Assembly: GCA_035760965.1 (NCBI GenBank)
Contig: DASTRY010000039.1
Location: 62,001 to 126,000, forward strand
Length of the DNA stretch: 64,000 bases
Origin: JADGHX01 sp035760965
Lineage (GTDB): Bacteria > Pseudomonadota > Gammaproteobacteria > Steroidobacterales > Steroidobacteraceae
Direction: 5' to 3'
The notes beneath the pieces were generated by a model. It was not told where the DNA came from and made no database searches. It saw nothing but the letters and a program-made list of their open reading frames with translations. A program made the position numbers and the translations under genes. Positions 1 to 9,461 of the stretch are shown in pieces. The stretch's first letter is position 1. Every line of letters begins with the position of its first letter.

Positions 1-1
1 C

Positions 2-979
2 GGCGGTCGGGCGGGAGCCGTGGGCGAGCTGATCGGCGAGGAAGGCCGCGGGCTCGAGTACATGTTCCAGATGATGAACGAGGCCAGGATCACGGTGGGC
101 CTTGGAGCCGCAGCGATCGGCTACACCGGATATCTGCACGCGGTCGACTACGCGCGCAATCGTCGTCAGGGACGCTTGCCGTCCCAACGAAACCCGGAGT
201 TGCCGCCCGTGCGGCTCATCGACCATGCCGACGTGCGCCGGATGCTGCTCGCGCAAAAGGCGTACGTCGAAGGTGCGCTCGCGCTCGTTCTGTTCTCCGC
301 GTCGCTGGTGGACGAGGTGCGCACCGCCGCTCCCGACGACGCGCGGCGCGCACGCCAGCTTCTCGAGCTGCTCACTCCGGTGTCGAAGAGCTGGCCTTCC
401 AAGTGGGGCGTCGCGGCCAACGATCTCGCGATACAGGTGCACGGCGGCTATGGATACACGCAGGACTACGACGTCGAGCAGTTCTATCGCGACAACCGCC
501 TGAACCCGATTCACGAGGGCACGTTCGGCATCCAGGCGATCGACCTGCTGGGGCGCAAGGTCTGCAATGGAGATGGCACGGCGCTCGCCGATCTCGGCGC
601 GCGCATGCAGCGCTCGATCGAGCGCGCCGCCGCCATCGCCGAATTGAGCGAAGAAGCTGCATCGCTGCGCGATGCGTGGTCGCGCGTGCTCGCAACGACG
701 GCGACCCTGCGCGCCATACCCGATGCGACGTTGCGCCTCGCGAACGCCTCGTGCTATCTCGAAGCGTTCGGGCACGTCGTGGTCGCGTGGCTCTGGCTCG
801 ACCAAACGGTGACGGCCGCGCGCGCGAGCGCGGAATCCGACGCCGCGTTCTATCGAGGCAAGCTCGCCGCGTGCCGATATTTCTACAGATGGGAGCTGCC
901 GCGAATCGATCGCTGGCTGCGGCTGCTCGCACCCGTGGACCGCACCCCGCTGGCTACGCAAGACGCCTGGTTTGGCTGA
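2..979 (+). CDS. Acyl-CoA dehydrogenase, C-terminal part (5' end outside window)
   Basis: This is the C-terminal part of a flavin-dependent acyl-CoA dehydrogenase, which oxidises an acyl-CoA to the 2-enoyl-CoA in fatty-acid-like catabolism. The reading frame is open from base 2, so the gene starts upstream of the window; the GTG at 20 is an internal Val in the conserved stretch VGELIGEEGRGLEYMF and not a start. The family motif QVHGGYGYTQDYDVEQFYRD followed by HEGTFGIQAIDLLGRKV is clear, and the last 110 or so residues look like the extra C-terminal domain of the long FadE-like subfamily. It converges on the amidohydrolase gene with about 22 bp between the stops. Family assignment is firm; the substrate cannot be read from the sequence. 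Confidence 0.93.
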   Translation, partial: GGRAGAVGELIGEEGRGLEYMFQMMNEARITVGLGAAAIGYTGYLHAVDYARNRRQGRLPSQRNPELPPVRLIDHADVRRMLLAQKAYVEGALALVLFSASLVDEVRTAAPDDARRARQLLELLTPVSKSWPSKWGVAANDLAIQVHGGYGYTQDYDVEQFYRDNRLNPIHEGTFGIQAIDLLGRKVCNGDGTALADLGARMQRSIERAAAIAELSEEAASLRDAWSRVLATTATLRAIPDATLRLANASCYLEAFGHVVVAWLWLDQTVTAARASAESDAAFYRGKLAACRYFYRWELPRIDRWLRLLAPVDRTPLATQDAWFG

Positions 980-1001
980 CGCTCGTTAGGCTGCGACGAC
1001 G

Positions 1002-2273
1002 TCAGGGTTGCTTCACCACGACGCCGCCCTTCATCACGAACTTCACCGACTCCAGCAGGCTGACATCCGCGAGCGGGTCGCCTGCCACCGCAATCAGGTC
1101 GCCGAAACGGCCGACGGCAATGGCACCGACATCCTGCGATCGCCCGAGCGCCTCCGCCGCGGTCACCGTGGCGGCCTGGATCGCCTCGAGCGGCGACATC
1201 CCCCAGGTCACCATCTTGGCGAACTGCTTCGCGTTGTCGCCGTTCGGATAAACGCCGCCGTCCGTGCCGAAGAGCATCTTCACGCCCGCCTTGTGCGCGG
1301 CGCGGAAGGTCTCGCGCTGCTTGCGCCCGATCTCGCGTTCCTTGTCGAGAGATTCCTTGAACACGCCGTTCTTCTCGCCTTCGGCGAGGATGTAGTCGTC
1401 GTTGTAGATGTCCATGTCGAAGTAGGTGCCCTGGCGCTTCGCGAGCGCGAAGGCTTCTTCGTCCGCAAGGCTCGCATGCTCGATGGTATCGACGCCCGCG
1501 CGGATCGCGTCCTTGATGCCCGCCGTGCCGTGCGCATGCACTGCCACCTTGAGACCGAGCATGTGCGCTTCGTTCACGATGGCCTTCATCTCTTCGAGCG
1601 TGTACTGCTGCGCGCCCACGGTGTCCGTCTTCGAGAGAACGCCGCCCGTGCCGCAGAACTTGATGACCTCGGCGCCGTACTTGCGCAGCTTGCGTACCAT
1701 CGCGCGCAGCTCCTCCGGACCGTCCGCGATGGAGGTCGCCGGCGCCTGAATGGAGGGCGGAAACTCCGTGTAGTCGCAATGACCACCGGTCGCGCCGATC
1801 GCGTACGTGGCCGGCACGATGCGCGGACCGGGCACGTAGCCTTGCTCGATGGCCTGCTTCAGCGCGACGTCGTCGAAATGCTCCGAGCCGACATTGCGAA
1901 CCGTCGTGAAGCCCGCTTCCAGGGTGCGCTTGGCGTTCGCCACGCCGACCACGGTCCAGAAGTTGTCGGTGAACTCGAGGCCCCGGTAGCCGCTGAAGCG
2001 CGGGTCCGACGTCAGGTGGACGTGCATGTCGATCAGCCCGGGCAGCAGCGTCAGGCCACCCAGATCGATGCGCCGGGCACCCGCGACGGCAGGCTCCTTC
2101 TGGGTCGACACGGCGGTGATGCGCCCGTCGGTGATGGTGATTTGCGGCTGCATGACCATCCGACCGGCAACGACATCGACCATGCGATCGGCGGTGACGA
2201 CCACCGTATCCGCCATCGCGCTGGTAGCGGACCAAAGCAAGCCGGCCGCCAGCACTGCAGACCAGGATTTCAT
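1002..2273 (-). CDS. Secreted metal-dependent amidohydrolase (imidazolonepropionase/Xaa-Pro dipeptidase-like)
   Basis: This 423-residue amidohydrolase has a Sec signal peptide (about residues 1-21, ending SAMA). The metal-binding HVH motif is at residues 84-86 after LTLLPGLID. Later come the HAHG motif, the TIEHAS segment and a GTDGG segment holding the final metal-binding Asp, in the order expected for COG1228-type enzymes. Exported members of this group hydrolyse cyclic amides or dipeptides such as Xaa-Pro; the substrate here is unknown. An AAGGAG ribosome site lies 9 bases before the ATG. No partner genes are evident: the neighbours are a convergent acyl-CoA dehydrogenase and a divergent kinase. 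Confidence 0.9.
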   Translation of the reverse strand: MKSWSAVLAAGLLWSATSAMADTVVVTADRMVDVVAGRMVMQPQITITDGRITAVSTQKEPAVAGARRIDLGGLTLLPGLIDMHVHLTSDPRFSGYRGLEFTDNFWTVVGVANAKRTLEAGFTTVRNVGSEHFDDVALKQAIEQGYVPGPRIVPATYAIGATGGHCDYTEFPPSIQAPATSIADGPEELRAMVRKLRKYGAEVIKFCGTGGVLSKTDTVGAQQYTLEEMKAIVNEAHMLGLKVAVHAHGTAGIKDAIRAGVDTIEHASLADEEAFALAKRQGTYFDMDIYNDDYILAEGEKNGVFKESLDKEREIGRKQRETFRAAHKAGVKMLFGTDGGVYPNGDNAKQFAKMVTWGMSPLEAIQAATVTAAEALGRSQDVGAIAVGRFGDLIAVAGDPLADVSLLESVKFVMKGGVVVKQP

Positions 2274-2471
2274 CGCGACGTACTCCTTTTGGGACGAGGC
2301 CCGAAAGCACGCGATTCTAGCGGCAGCGCGGGCTTTGGTTTGCGCAACTGAACCGGCGCGTGCCCGGCGGCGTACTCACCGCGCACTGGCGCGCGTTGCC
2401 GGTGTGTCCGGGTCAGGCGCGCGAATTCGTCTGTTGACGCAGAGATTCGAGCATCACGCGGGAGATCGCTC

Positions 2472-5162
2472 GTGCTATTCAACCCTGAGAACTGGAGCCG
2501 GATCAGTCGCTTGCTCGACGATGCCCTCGAGCTCGACCCGGCCATGCGCAGCGGCTGGCTCGAGGCGCTGCCGCCTGAGCACGCGGACCTGCGCGAGCCG
2601 CTGCGCCGGATGCTGCTGAGCGAAGGCGGCTGCGAAACCGGCGACGTCCTCCCGCAGCTCGAGCTGCTCGGAGAGGTGCAAGTCGTGGCCGGCGACCGCA
2701 TCGGACCCTATCGCCTCATCCGCCAGCTCGGTGCGGGAGGCATGGCCGTCGTGTGGCTCGCGGACCGCGCGGATGGGATGCTGCGCCGTCAGGTCGCTTT
2801 GAAGCTGCCGCGCATGGCGCTCGTCCACCCGGCCATGGCTGCACGCATGGCGCACGAGCGCGACATCCTCGCCGGGCTGGAGCATCCGAACATCGCGCGC
2901 CTGTACGACGCCGGTGTCGATGGCAAGGGCCGGCCGTACCTTGCGCTCGAGTATGTCCCCGGCGTTGCGCTCGACGCCTACATCCGCGCGCATTCGCTCA
3001 CGCTGCACCAGCGCCTGGAGCTCTTTCTCCAGATCGCGCACGCCGTCGCGTTCGCGCATGGCCGCCTCATCGTTCATCGCGACCTGAAGCCGTCGAACAT
3101 CCTGGTGAACGAGGCTGGGCACGCGCGTCTGCTCGATTTCGGCATCGCCCGCCTGCTGCAGCTCGAATTGAGCGCCGGTGCGCATCACACGCACTTCGGC
3201 ATGCGCGCGCTCACGCCCAACTACGCAGCACCCGAGCAGTTCACGGGTCGCACGATCAGCGCGGCGACCGATGTGTACTCACTCGGCGTGATCCTCTACG
3301 AGCTGCTGACCGGGGCGAGCCCTTACGCGCCGAACCGAGGCGCACCGGGCGTCCTGGAGGCGGCCGTGCTCGAAGAGGAGCCCGCGCTCGCGAGCAGTGT
3401 CGCCCCGAGCATCGACCGCCGGGCGCTGCGCGGCGACCTGGACAGCATTCTCGCGAAGGCGCTCCGCAAGTCTCCGGTGGAGCGCTACTCGTCGGTCGAT
3501 GCGTTCGCCGCAGATATCGAGCGTCACTTGGCCGGCCAGCCGATCGCGGCGCGTACCGCCACCCGCTGGTATCTCGCCAAGAAGTTCGCGCGTCGCCACG
3601 CGCTCACGCTGGTCTTGACGGCGACCGTGGTCGCGGCGCTGTCCATCGGGCTCGGCGCCGCGCTCTGGCAGTGGCGCGCCGCGGCCGCGCAACGCGCGAT
3701 CGCGACGGACAGCCTCGCGCAAACGCGCGCGACAGTGGACTTCGTGAAAGCCGTGCTCACGGAAGGCATCGATCGCGACGAATCGGTCACGCTCGATCAG
3801 CTGCTCGCCCGCAGCGAGATGATGGCGGAGGCCGCCGCGCCCAGCGATCCCGAGATGCGCGCCGCGGCAACGGAGTTCGTCTCCGGATGGTTCATGACCT
3901 ACGGCCTGAACAAGCGCGCAGATGCGCTGCTGGCGCGCGCGATCGAGGCGTTACCCGCGGATCGACATGCGCGCACGATCTCGCGCTTCAGGTGCAAACG
4001 CGCGACGTTGCGCGCGCAGTTCGGATACACGGCGGAAGCCATTGCCACACTCACCGCCGAAATCGCCCGCAATCGGCACAACCCGGAGACAGCCGCCTAC
4101 TGCCTCGAGGGCCGCGCGGTCATCGCGCGCGATCTCAACGACGCCAAGGGCGACCTCGCCTTTTCGCTGGAGGCGCAGCGGCGCTTCCACGAGGCAGGCG
4201 CCGGTCAATCGCTGCACGATCACGCGATTCTCCTCGGGAACATCGGCTACGCATACTCGCTGAACGGAGACGCCAAGCAGGCGGAGGCGCACTACCGGCA
4301 AGCGCTCGATATGTTTGCTCGCGCGGGACGCATGGAAAGCGCCGCCGCCATGGCGACTCTCATCGGCTGGGGCGCAGCCAACCTCAACACGGGAAATCCG
4401 CAGCGCGCGCTCGATTTGTGGGACGACGCGCTGACGATTGCACGCCGCCGCTCGCCGACGGGCGATCCACCGCCGGTGTTGTTGCTCAATCGCGCCGTCA
4501 CCCTGGGCACCGTCGGCCGGTTCGATGACGCGCTTGCCGCACTGGATGCGGCCCGCGAGGTCGCACGACGTGCGGGAGATACGGAGAGCGTCGCCAGCTC
4601 GCTGAACAGCAAGGCCGACATCCTGCGAGAGCACGGGAATCTCGACGCCGCTCAGGCCCTTCTCGATGAGGCTGCGAGCGACCTGCGCGCCGGTCACGTC
4701 GAGCCGGGGACTCCCACTTCGCTGCGACAAAAGCTGTTTCAGGGTCGCGTGTGGGCTGCGCGCGGTCAGCTCGCCGAGGCCAATGCGGCCTTCACCGACG
4801 TGATCGACACGTACACGCGGCTCGGTTGCTGCGGAGGAGCCACCTCACGCGCGCTCGTCGCTCGCGCCCAGGTTTCGCTGGCCGCGCATGTCTACGGCGC
4901 GGCGCTGGCCGACGCGCAACGCGCGCTGGATCTCGCGCAACGGGCACAAGGTGGAACGCCGTTCTCCAACTTCACCGGTGCCGCGTGGCTCACGATCGCG
5001 CGCATCCGCGCCGCTGAGCAACGCCCCGCCGAAGCGCACGAGGCCTACGTTCGAGCGGCCCAACATCTGACGAACACGCTCGGCGCGCAGCATCCCGATA
5101 CGCTCGAGGCGAAAGCGCGATCGCTCGGGTCCTTGCAGGCCGCTCGCGCCGAGTCGATGTAA
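2472..5162 (+). CDS. Serine/threonine protein kinase with membrane anchor and TPR domain
   Basis: Residues 1-50 form the short N-terminal module (W-x-R-I-S-R-L-L-D-D-A-L-E) common in kinases paired with TIGR02999-type ECF sigma factors. The kinase domain has the glycine loop GAGGMAVV (87-94), Lys111, HRDLKPSN (202-209) and DFG (222-224), so it looks catalytically intact. A single transmembrane helix lies near residues 377-398, followed by about 480 residues of tetratricopeptide-like helices. The start is GTG at 2472, with GGAGAT a few bases upstream. No ECF sigma gene lies beside it, unlike the paralogue at 55.7-58.5 kb. It ends 4 bp from the stop of the PP2C-kinase gene. Its target is unknown; kinases of this type are thought to control gene expression or envelope functions through TPR partners. 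Confidence 0.9.
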   Translation: MLFNPENWSRISRLLDDALELDPAMRSGWLEALPPEHADLREPLRRMLLSEGGCETGDVLPQLELLGEVQVVAGDRIGPYRLIRQLGAGGMAVVWLADRADGMLRRQVALKLPRMALVHPAMAARMAHERDILAGLEHPNIARLYDAGVDGKGRPYLALEYVPGVALDAYIRAHSLTLHQRLELFLQIAHAVAFAHGRLIVHRDLKPSNILVNEAGHARLLDFGIARLLQLELSAGAHHTHFGMRALTPNYAAPEQFTGRTISAATDVYSLGVILYELLTGASPYAPNRGAPGVLEAAVLEEEPALASSVAPSIDRRALRGDLDSILAKALRKSPVERYSSVDAFAADIERHLAGQPIAARTATRWYLAKKFARRHALTLVLTATVVAALSIGLGAALWQWRAAAAQRAIATDSLAQTRATVDFVKAVLTEGIDRDESVTLDQLLARSEMMAEAAAPSDPEMRAAATEFVSGWFMTYGLNKRADALLARAIEALPADRHARTISRFRCKRATLRAQFGYTAEAIATLTAEIARNRHNPETAAYCLEGRAVIARDLNDAKGDLAFSLEAQRRFHEAGAGQSLHDHAILLGNIGYAYSLNGDAKQAEAHYRQALDMFARAGRMESAAAMATLIGWGAANLNTGNPQRALDLWDDALTIARRRSPTGDPPPVLLLNRAVTLGTVGRFDDALAALDAAREVARRAGDTESVASSLNSKADILREHGNLDAAQALLDEAASDLRAGHVEPGTPTSLRQKLFQGRVWAARGQLAEANAAFTDVIDTYTRLGCCGGATSRALVARAQVSLAAHVYGAALADAQRALDLAQRAQGGTPFSNFTGAAWLTIARIRAAEQRPAEAHEAYVRAAQHLTNTLGAQHPDTLEAKARSLGSLQAARAESM

Positions 5163-5166
5163 TGGC

Positions 5167-6930
5167 CTAGCCCCTGAGGGCAAGCGTCAGGAGCAACGCG
5201 ACCAGCAGAGTCGCGGCGACGATCTGCCAGAACAGAATCGGATTGCGCTCGTAGAGCGATCTCTTCACGGGCGGCTGCGGCGCGGCGCGCAGCGACCCGT
5301 GCTCGAGCTCGAACGCGAATTCGACGGCATCGGCGTAGCGTTCGCGAGGCTCGAGCGCGAACGCGCGCGCGAGGCACCGGTCGAGCCATGCCGGCAGATC
5401 AGGCCGATGCTTGACGAGCGGCGTCGCGCGCCCGAAGCGCGGGTGCGCGAACGGCTCGACCTCGCCGTACGGGTACGCGCCTCCGGAGAACATGCGATAG
5501 AGCGTCACGCCGAGCGCGAAGATGTCCGCGCTCTCGTCCGCCTTCGCGCCCGCGAACAGCTCGGGCGCCATGTAGCTGCGCGTGCCGGGCGCTTCGATCT
5601 CATCGCTTTCCGCGAACTGCCGCAGGCGCGCGACCCCGAGGTCGACGACCTTCAGGCCGCCATCGGATTCGAGGATCACGTTCTCCGGCTTCACGTCGCG
5701 ATGAACGATCCCGGCGCGATGCAGGGCGGCCAGCGCCTTCGCCAGTTTGATGGAGACATCGAGCCCGCTGACGAGCGGCATTTGCGGGCGCCGTAGCAGC
5801 CGCTGCTCCAAGGTCTCGCCCGCGTAGTGCGGCATGACGGCGTAGAGACACGTGCGACGGTCGGGAAAGAGCTCGACCGCTCCCGTGACGTACGGGCTGC
5901 TCACGTGACTCGCAATCCACATCTCGCGGAGCAAGGCGGCGCGCAGCATCGCCTCGAGACCCGGTCGCGGCTTCGGAAATTTCATGATGACGCGGTGACC
6001 GGTGCGCCGATCCAGCGCGCGGAACACTCGCGTGTACACGCCGTCGGCCAGCATCGCCTGCAACTCGAAGTCATCGACCACTGCGCCGCGGCTCGGCGCA
6101 TTCAGCAAGGGCAGCTGCGCGGTCGCCGCCTCGACATCGGCGAGCTGTGTTTCGGGGAGCGCGAGCACATCCAGCACGATGGCCGTGGCGTTGTCGGCCG
6201 ATTCGGCGGAGGTCGACTCTGCGACGAGTCGTCGTGCGGTTTCGTGGGGTGCCTCGCGCTTCGCGAGCACCGCGAAGATCTGCTCGCGCGACAAGCGCCC
6301 GTGCACGCCATCGCTGCAGAGCAGGTAGCGATCGTGCAGTCGCAGGGTCTCGATGGCCTGGTCGGCGTGCAGTCGCTCCTCCGCGCCGACCGCACGCGTG
6401 AGGACACTGGTCGTGCCTGGCGCGCCGAGTGTGTGGTCCTTCGTGAGCAGAGCCAGCTCGCCGTCCCGGAGCCGGTAGATGCGCGAGTCCCCAACATGGA
6501 GCAAATGGGCCGTGCGCCCGCACAGAACCAGTGCGCTGAGCGTGCACGCCATTCCGTTCAGCGCCCGGTCGGAGCGCCCGAGTGCATGAACCCAGCGATT
6601 CACGGCCTCCGCCGCCGTCGCGCTGATCGCCGACACGCCGCGCGTGATCGGCTGACCGAGACAGCCTTCGATGAAGCCGCGCACCGTGGCTTCCGCGGCG
6701 ACTCGCCCCCCTTTGGCGCCACCCATCCCGTCCGCGAGCGCGGCGATCGCATCGATCGCGAGCAGGCCCGATGCCGAGGCGAGATAGCACGCGGCGTAAT
6801 CCTCGTTCCGCGGGCGGCCGCCGCGCGCCGTGTGCTCGCCGACGACCACGTGCAGGCGCGAATTCGGTGCATCGACCGCGCGCACTGCCGCTCCTGCGCC
6901 TCCCGAGCCTGCCGCGTCCTGGTCCGCCAT
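5167..6930 (-). CDS. Bifunctional PP2C-type phosphatase / Ser-Thr protein kinase, C-terminal membrane anchor
   Basis: The N-terminal half is a PP2C phosphatase with RNEDYAA, ADGMGGAKGG, VGDSRIYRLRDGE and a final DNATAIVLDV, all metal-site motifs. The C-terminal half is a Hanks-type kinase with VIMKFPK (catalytic Lys) and HRDVKPENVI. The Asp of the DFG position is kept, but the motif reads DLG, and the glycine loop is degenerate (LADGVYTRVF). One transmembrane helix closes the protein. ATG at 6930 is used; TTG at 6936 is an in-frame alternative. The gene is divergent from a NarK-like transporter with only 22 bp between starts. Phosphatase-kinase fusions of this kind occur beside nitrate assimilation genes in other proteobacteria, so a role in nitrogen control is plausible inference. 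Confidence 0.9.
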   Translation of the reverse strand: MADQDAAGSGGAGAAVRAVDAPNSRLHVVVGEHTARGGRPRNEDYAACYLASASGLLAIDAIAALADGMGGAKGGRVAAEATVRGFIEGCLGQPITRGVSAISATAAEAVNRWVHALGRSDRALNGMACTLSALVLCGRTAHLLHVGDSRIYRLRDGELALLTKDHTLGAPGTTSVLTRAVGAEERLHADQAIETLRLHDRYLLCSDGVHGRLSREQIFAVLAKREAPHETARRLVAESTSAESADNATAIVLDVLALPETQLADVEAATAQLPLLNAPSRGAVVDDFELQAMLADGVYTRVFRALDRRTGHRVIMKFPKPRPGLEAMLRAALLREMWIASHVSSPYVTGAVELFPDRRTCLYAVMPHYAGETLEQRLLRRPQMPLVSGLDVSIKLAKALAALHRAGIVHRDVKPENVILESDGGLKVVDLGVARLRQFAESDEIEAPGTRSYMAPELFAGAKADESADIFALGVTLYRMFSGGAYPYGEVEPFAHPRFGRATPLVKHRPDLPAWLDRCLARAFALEPRERYADAVEFAFELEHGSLRAAPQPPVKRSLYERNPILFWQIVAATLLVALLLTLALRG

Positions 6931-6952
6931 TTGCAATCAGGCCCTGACTTTC

Positions 6953-8197
6953 ATGGACGTCGCGTCGCGTTGGGGAGGCGTTTTGATCGATCGGGCATTC
7001 TGGCGGGCGGGGCATGTTCCGACGTTGCTCGCCGCGTTCTTCTACTTTGACATGAGCTTCATGGTCTGGGTATTGCTCGGCGCGCTCGCCGTGCAGATGT
7101 CCGCGGACCTCGGGATCAACGCTGCGCAGAAGGGGTTCATGGTGGCGCTGCCGGTGCTCGCCGGCGCGGTGCTGCGGGTGGTCTTCGGCATTCTCGTCGA
7201 TCGCTTGCGTCCGCGGCGGGCCGGCATCATCGGTCAGGTGATCGTCATCGCCGGCTTGAGCATCGCCTGGCTCGTCGGGATCACGAGCTACTCGGGAGCG
7301 CTCGCGCTCGGATTGGTTCTCGGCGTCGCGGGCGCGTCGTTCGCCGTCGCGCTGCCGCTCGCATCGCGCTGGTACCCGCCGCAGTACCAGGGTGTCGCGC
7401 TCGGCATCGCGGGCGCCGGCAACTCGGGGACGGTGTTCGCCACGCTGTTCGCACCGGGTCTCGCGGCCGCGCTCGGTTGGAACAACGTGCTCGGGCTCGC
7501 GGTGATCCCGCTCGCGATCGCGTTTGCCGTGTACCTGGTCGGCGCGAAGGACAGCCCCACCGCGCCGCCGCCGAAGAAGTGGTCGGAGTATCTCGCCGTG
7601 CTGCGCATGGGCGACACGTGGTGGTTCATGTTCTTCTACTCCGTCACGTTCGGCGGCTTCGTCGGGCTCGCCTCCTCGCTGCCGCTCTATTTCAACGCGG
7701 AGTACGGGCTCGATGCGGTGACCGCCGGATACTTCACCGCCGGCTGCGTCTTCATCGGCTCGCTCGTGCGGCCGGTGGGCGGCGCGCTCGCCGATCGCGT
7801 CGGCGGCATCAAGACGCTCACGACGATGTACGCCATCGCGGCCCTCGGTCTCGTGATCGTGAGCTTCCGCCCGCACGCCGTGCACACGGCGCTCGCGCTG
7901 TTCGCGATCTGCATGCTCGCGTTCGGGATGGGGAACGGCTCGGTGTTCCAGCTCGTGCCCCAGCGATTCCGGCACGAGATCGGCATCATGACCGGGCTCG
8001 TCGGCATGACCGGCGGTGTCGGTGGGTTCTTCCTCGCCTCGAGCCTCGGCGTCTCGAAGCAGCTCACCGACGCCTATCAGGCGGGCTTGCTGCTGTTCGC
8101 ATCGTTCGCGGTGCTCGCGCTCGCCGGGCTCACGAGCATCAAGCATCGCTGGCGCACGACGTGGGGCGCGGTGGGAATTGCGGGTGCGCGCATCTGA
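6953..8197 (+). CDS. NarK/NasA-like nitrate/nitrite MFS transporter
   Basis: This is a 414-residue major facilitator protein with about 12 hydrophobic segments. It has the NarK/NasA hallmarks: a first helix containing FFYFDMSFMVWVLLGAL, an A-motif-like loop around GILVDRLRPRRAG, and a Gly/Asn-rich signature GIAGAGNSGTVFATLFAP. The family moves nitrate and/or nitrite across the inner membrane. ATG at 6953 gives the best N terminus; the open frame upstream overlaps the divergent kinase. No nitrite or nitrate reductase gene follows; the next gene is a convergent DUF488 gene, so if this belongs to an assimilation locus the enzymes lie elsewhere. Confidence 0.88.
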   Translation: MDVASRWGGVLIDRAFWRAGHVPTLLAAFFYFDMSFMVWVLLGALAVQMSADLGINAAQKGFMVALPVLAGAVLRVVFGILVDRLRPRRAGIIGQVIVIAGLSIAWLVGITSYSGALALGLVLGVAGASFAVALPLASRWYPPQYQGVALGIAGAGNSGTVFATLFAPGLAAALGWNNVLGLAVIPLAIAFAVYLVGAKDSPTAPPPKKWSEYLAVLRMGDTWWFMFFYSVTFGGFVGLASSLPLYFNAEYGLDAVTAGYFTAGCVFIGSLVRPVGGALADRVGGIKTLTTMYAIAALGLVIVSFRPHAVHTALALFAICMLAFGMGNGSVFQLVPQRFRHEIGIMTGLVGMTGGVGGFFLASSLGVSKQLTDAYQAGLLLFASFAVLALAGLTSIKHRWRTTWGAVGIAGARI

Positions 8198-8209
8198 GGA
8201 ATCTCTGAT

Positions 8210-8638
8210 TCACCTCGCGCCTCGCGGCTGGCGCGTCAGCAGCTCCTGCAGCACCCGCGCGTGGCTGACGCTCGGGTCGCGGCCGGCGAAGAGCAGCGTC
8301 ACGGGCTCTTTCGCGGCACGGAGGCGCAAGTCATCGAGCACCGTGGCGTGCGCGCGCAGCTCTGCCCGGTAGCGCCGACGAAACTCCGGCCACTTCTTCG
8401 GCTCGTGCTCGTACCATTGGCGCAGCTCGGTGGAAGGCGCGAGGTCCCGCAGCCAGACATCGACACGCGCGGCTTCTTTCTTCAAGCCGCGCGGCCACAG
8501 TCGATCGACCAGCACCCGGAAGCCGTCCTCGCGCGCAGGCGTGTCGTACGCGCGCTTGAGACGAACGCCACCGGTCTTCTCGATCTCCTCGAGCTCGTGC
8601 AGGAAGCACGCCGGCGAGCTGTAACGTCGCGCTCTCAT
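8210..8638 (-). CDS. DUF488 family protein
   Basis: This is a small soluble protein of 142 residues. The conserved core is VLVDRLWPRGLKKE followed by VWLRDLAPSTELRQWYEHEP and KWPEFRRRYRAEL, which defines the DUF488 family; no biochemical function is established that I can name. The ATG at 8638 adds about 25 residues before the usual RLKRAYD start. No better start is available, because the Val just before RLKRAYD is encoded by GTT. It lies between a convergent transporter gene (12 bp) and the DUF2189 gene on the same strand (27 bp), so it may be the second gene of a two-gene unit with it. Confidence 0.85.
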   Translation of the reverse strand: MRARRYSSPACFLHELEEIEKTGGVRLKRAYDTPAREDGFRVLVDRLWPRGLKKEAARVDVWLRDLAPSTELRQWYEHEPKKWPEFRRRYRAELRAHATVLDDLRLRAAKEPVTLLFAGRDPSVSHARVLQELLTRQPRGAR

Positions 8639-8665
8639 CCCCCGATTCTAATCGCGCGAGCGCGT

Positions 8666-9436
8666 CTATGAGCTCTCGCCAACCAGATCGCGGTACGCGT
8701 GCCAGGTCGCGTGTCCGAGCAAGGGCGCGACGACAATCATGCCTGCGAGCAGCGTGACGAAGCCGAACGCCGTGAGCCCGACGATGAGCGCGCTCCAGCG
8801 CAGCATGGCGCCGGGATTCGCGAACGTCGCCTTGATGCTGACCCACATGGCGGCCTCGGCCGTCGCATCCCGATCGATGATCAGCGGCACGGCGACCACC
8901 GACACCGCGAAGACGATCGCGGCCAGGACCGCGCCGGAACCGATGTAGCCCAGGACTTGCCCCGTGCTGGCCATATCGAGGAATCCACCCCAGAGCTGCG
9001 GCCACGGCGGGCTCGTCACCGAGCGCAGCATGGCTTCGGAGGCGACGAACCAGATGAGCGCAACGAGCGCGAGAATCCCGCCGAACTTGAACAGCTCGCG
9101 CGCATGCCGGCCGAGCACTTGCAGCGACTCGTCGAACCCGGCGCGCTCGCCGGCCGCGCGCCGGCGCGACAGCTCACATGCGCCCGTCGTCATGATGGGC
9201 CCGACCAGGAGATATCCGGAGATGGCCGCGGCGATGAAATACGGATGCGTGCCGCCGACGATCAGGAGCACGGCACCGAGGCCCGAGATGAGCAGCCCGT
9301 GCGCGAGACTCGCCATGCCGAAGTGCCGCAGATCGTCCCATCCGGCCCGCACCCACGCGCCCGGTCGATCCCGGGCCACGCGCCGCACGGCGATGTGCGG
9401 GTAGTGCTGCATCGTCCAACCGAGGATCGTGTTCAT
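8666..9436 (-). CDS. DUF2189 family integral membrane protein
   Basis: This 256-residue protein has six or so hydrophobic segments and the DUF2189 pattern: an N-terminal VRAGWDDLR, then LVGPIMTTGACELSRR in the first half. The family resembles a predicted inner-membrane protein of unknown function. It reads from a start 25 bp downstream of the debranching-enzyme stop and runs into the DUF488 gene on the same strand. All four genes from the glycosyltransferase (12.7 kb) down to DUF488 (8.2 kb) are co-directional with short gaps, so a shared transcript is possible. Confidence 0.8.
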   Translation of the reverse strand: MNTILGWTMQHYPHIAVRRVARDRPGAWVRAGWDDLRHFGMASLAHGLLISGLGAVLLIVGGTHPYFIAAAISGYLLVGPIMTTGACELSRRRAAGERAGFDESLQVLGRHARELFKFGGILALVALIWFVASEAMLRSVTSPPWPQLWGGFLDMASTGQVLGYIGSGAVLAAIVFAVSVVAVPLIIDRDATAEAAMWVSIKATFANPGAMLRWSALIVGLTAFGFVTLLAGMIVVAPLLGHATWHAYRDLVGESS

Positions 9437-9461
9437 ACCGACTCCTCCGCTTTCGTTCCGC

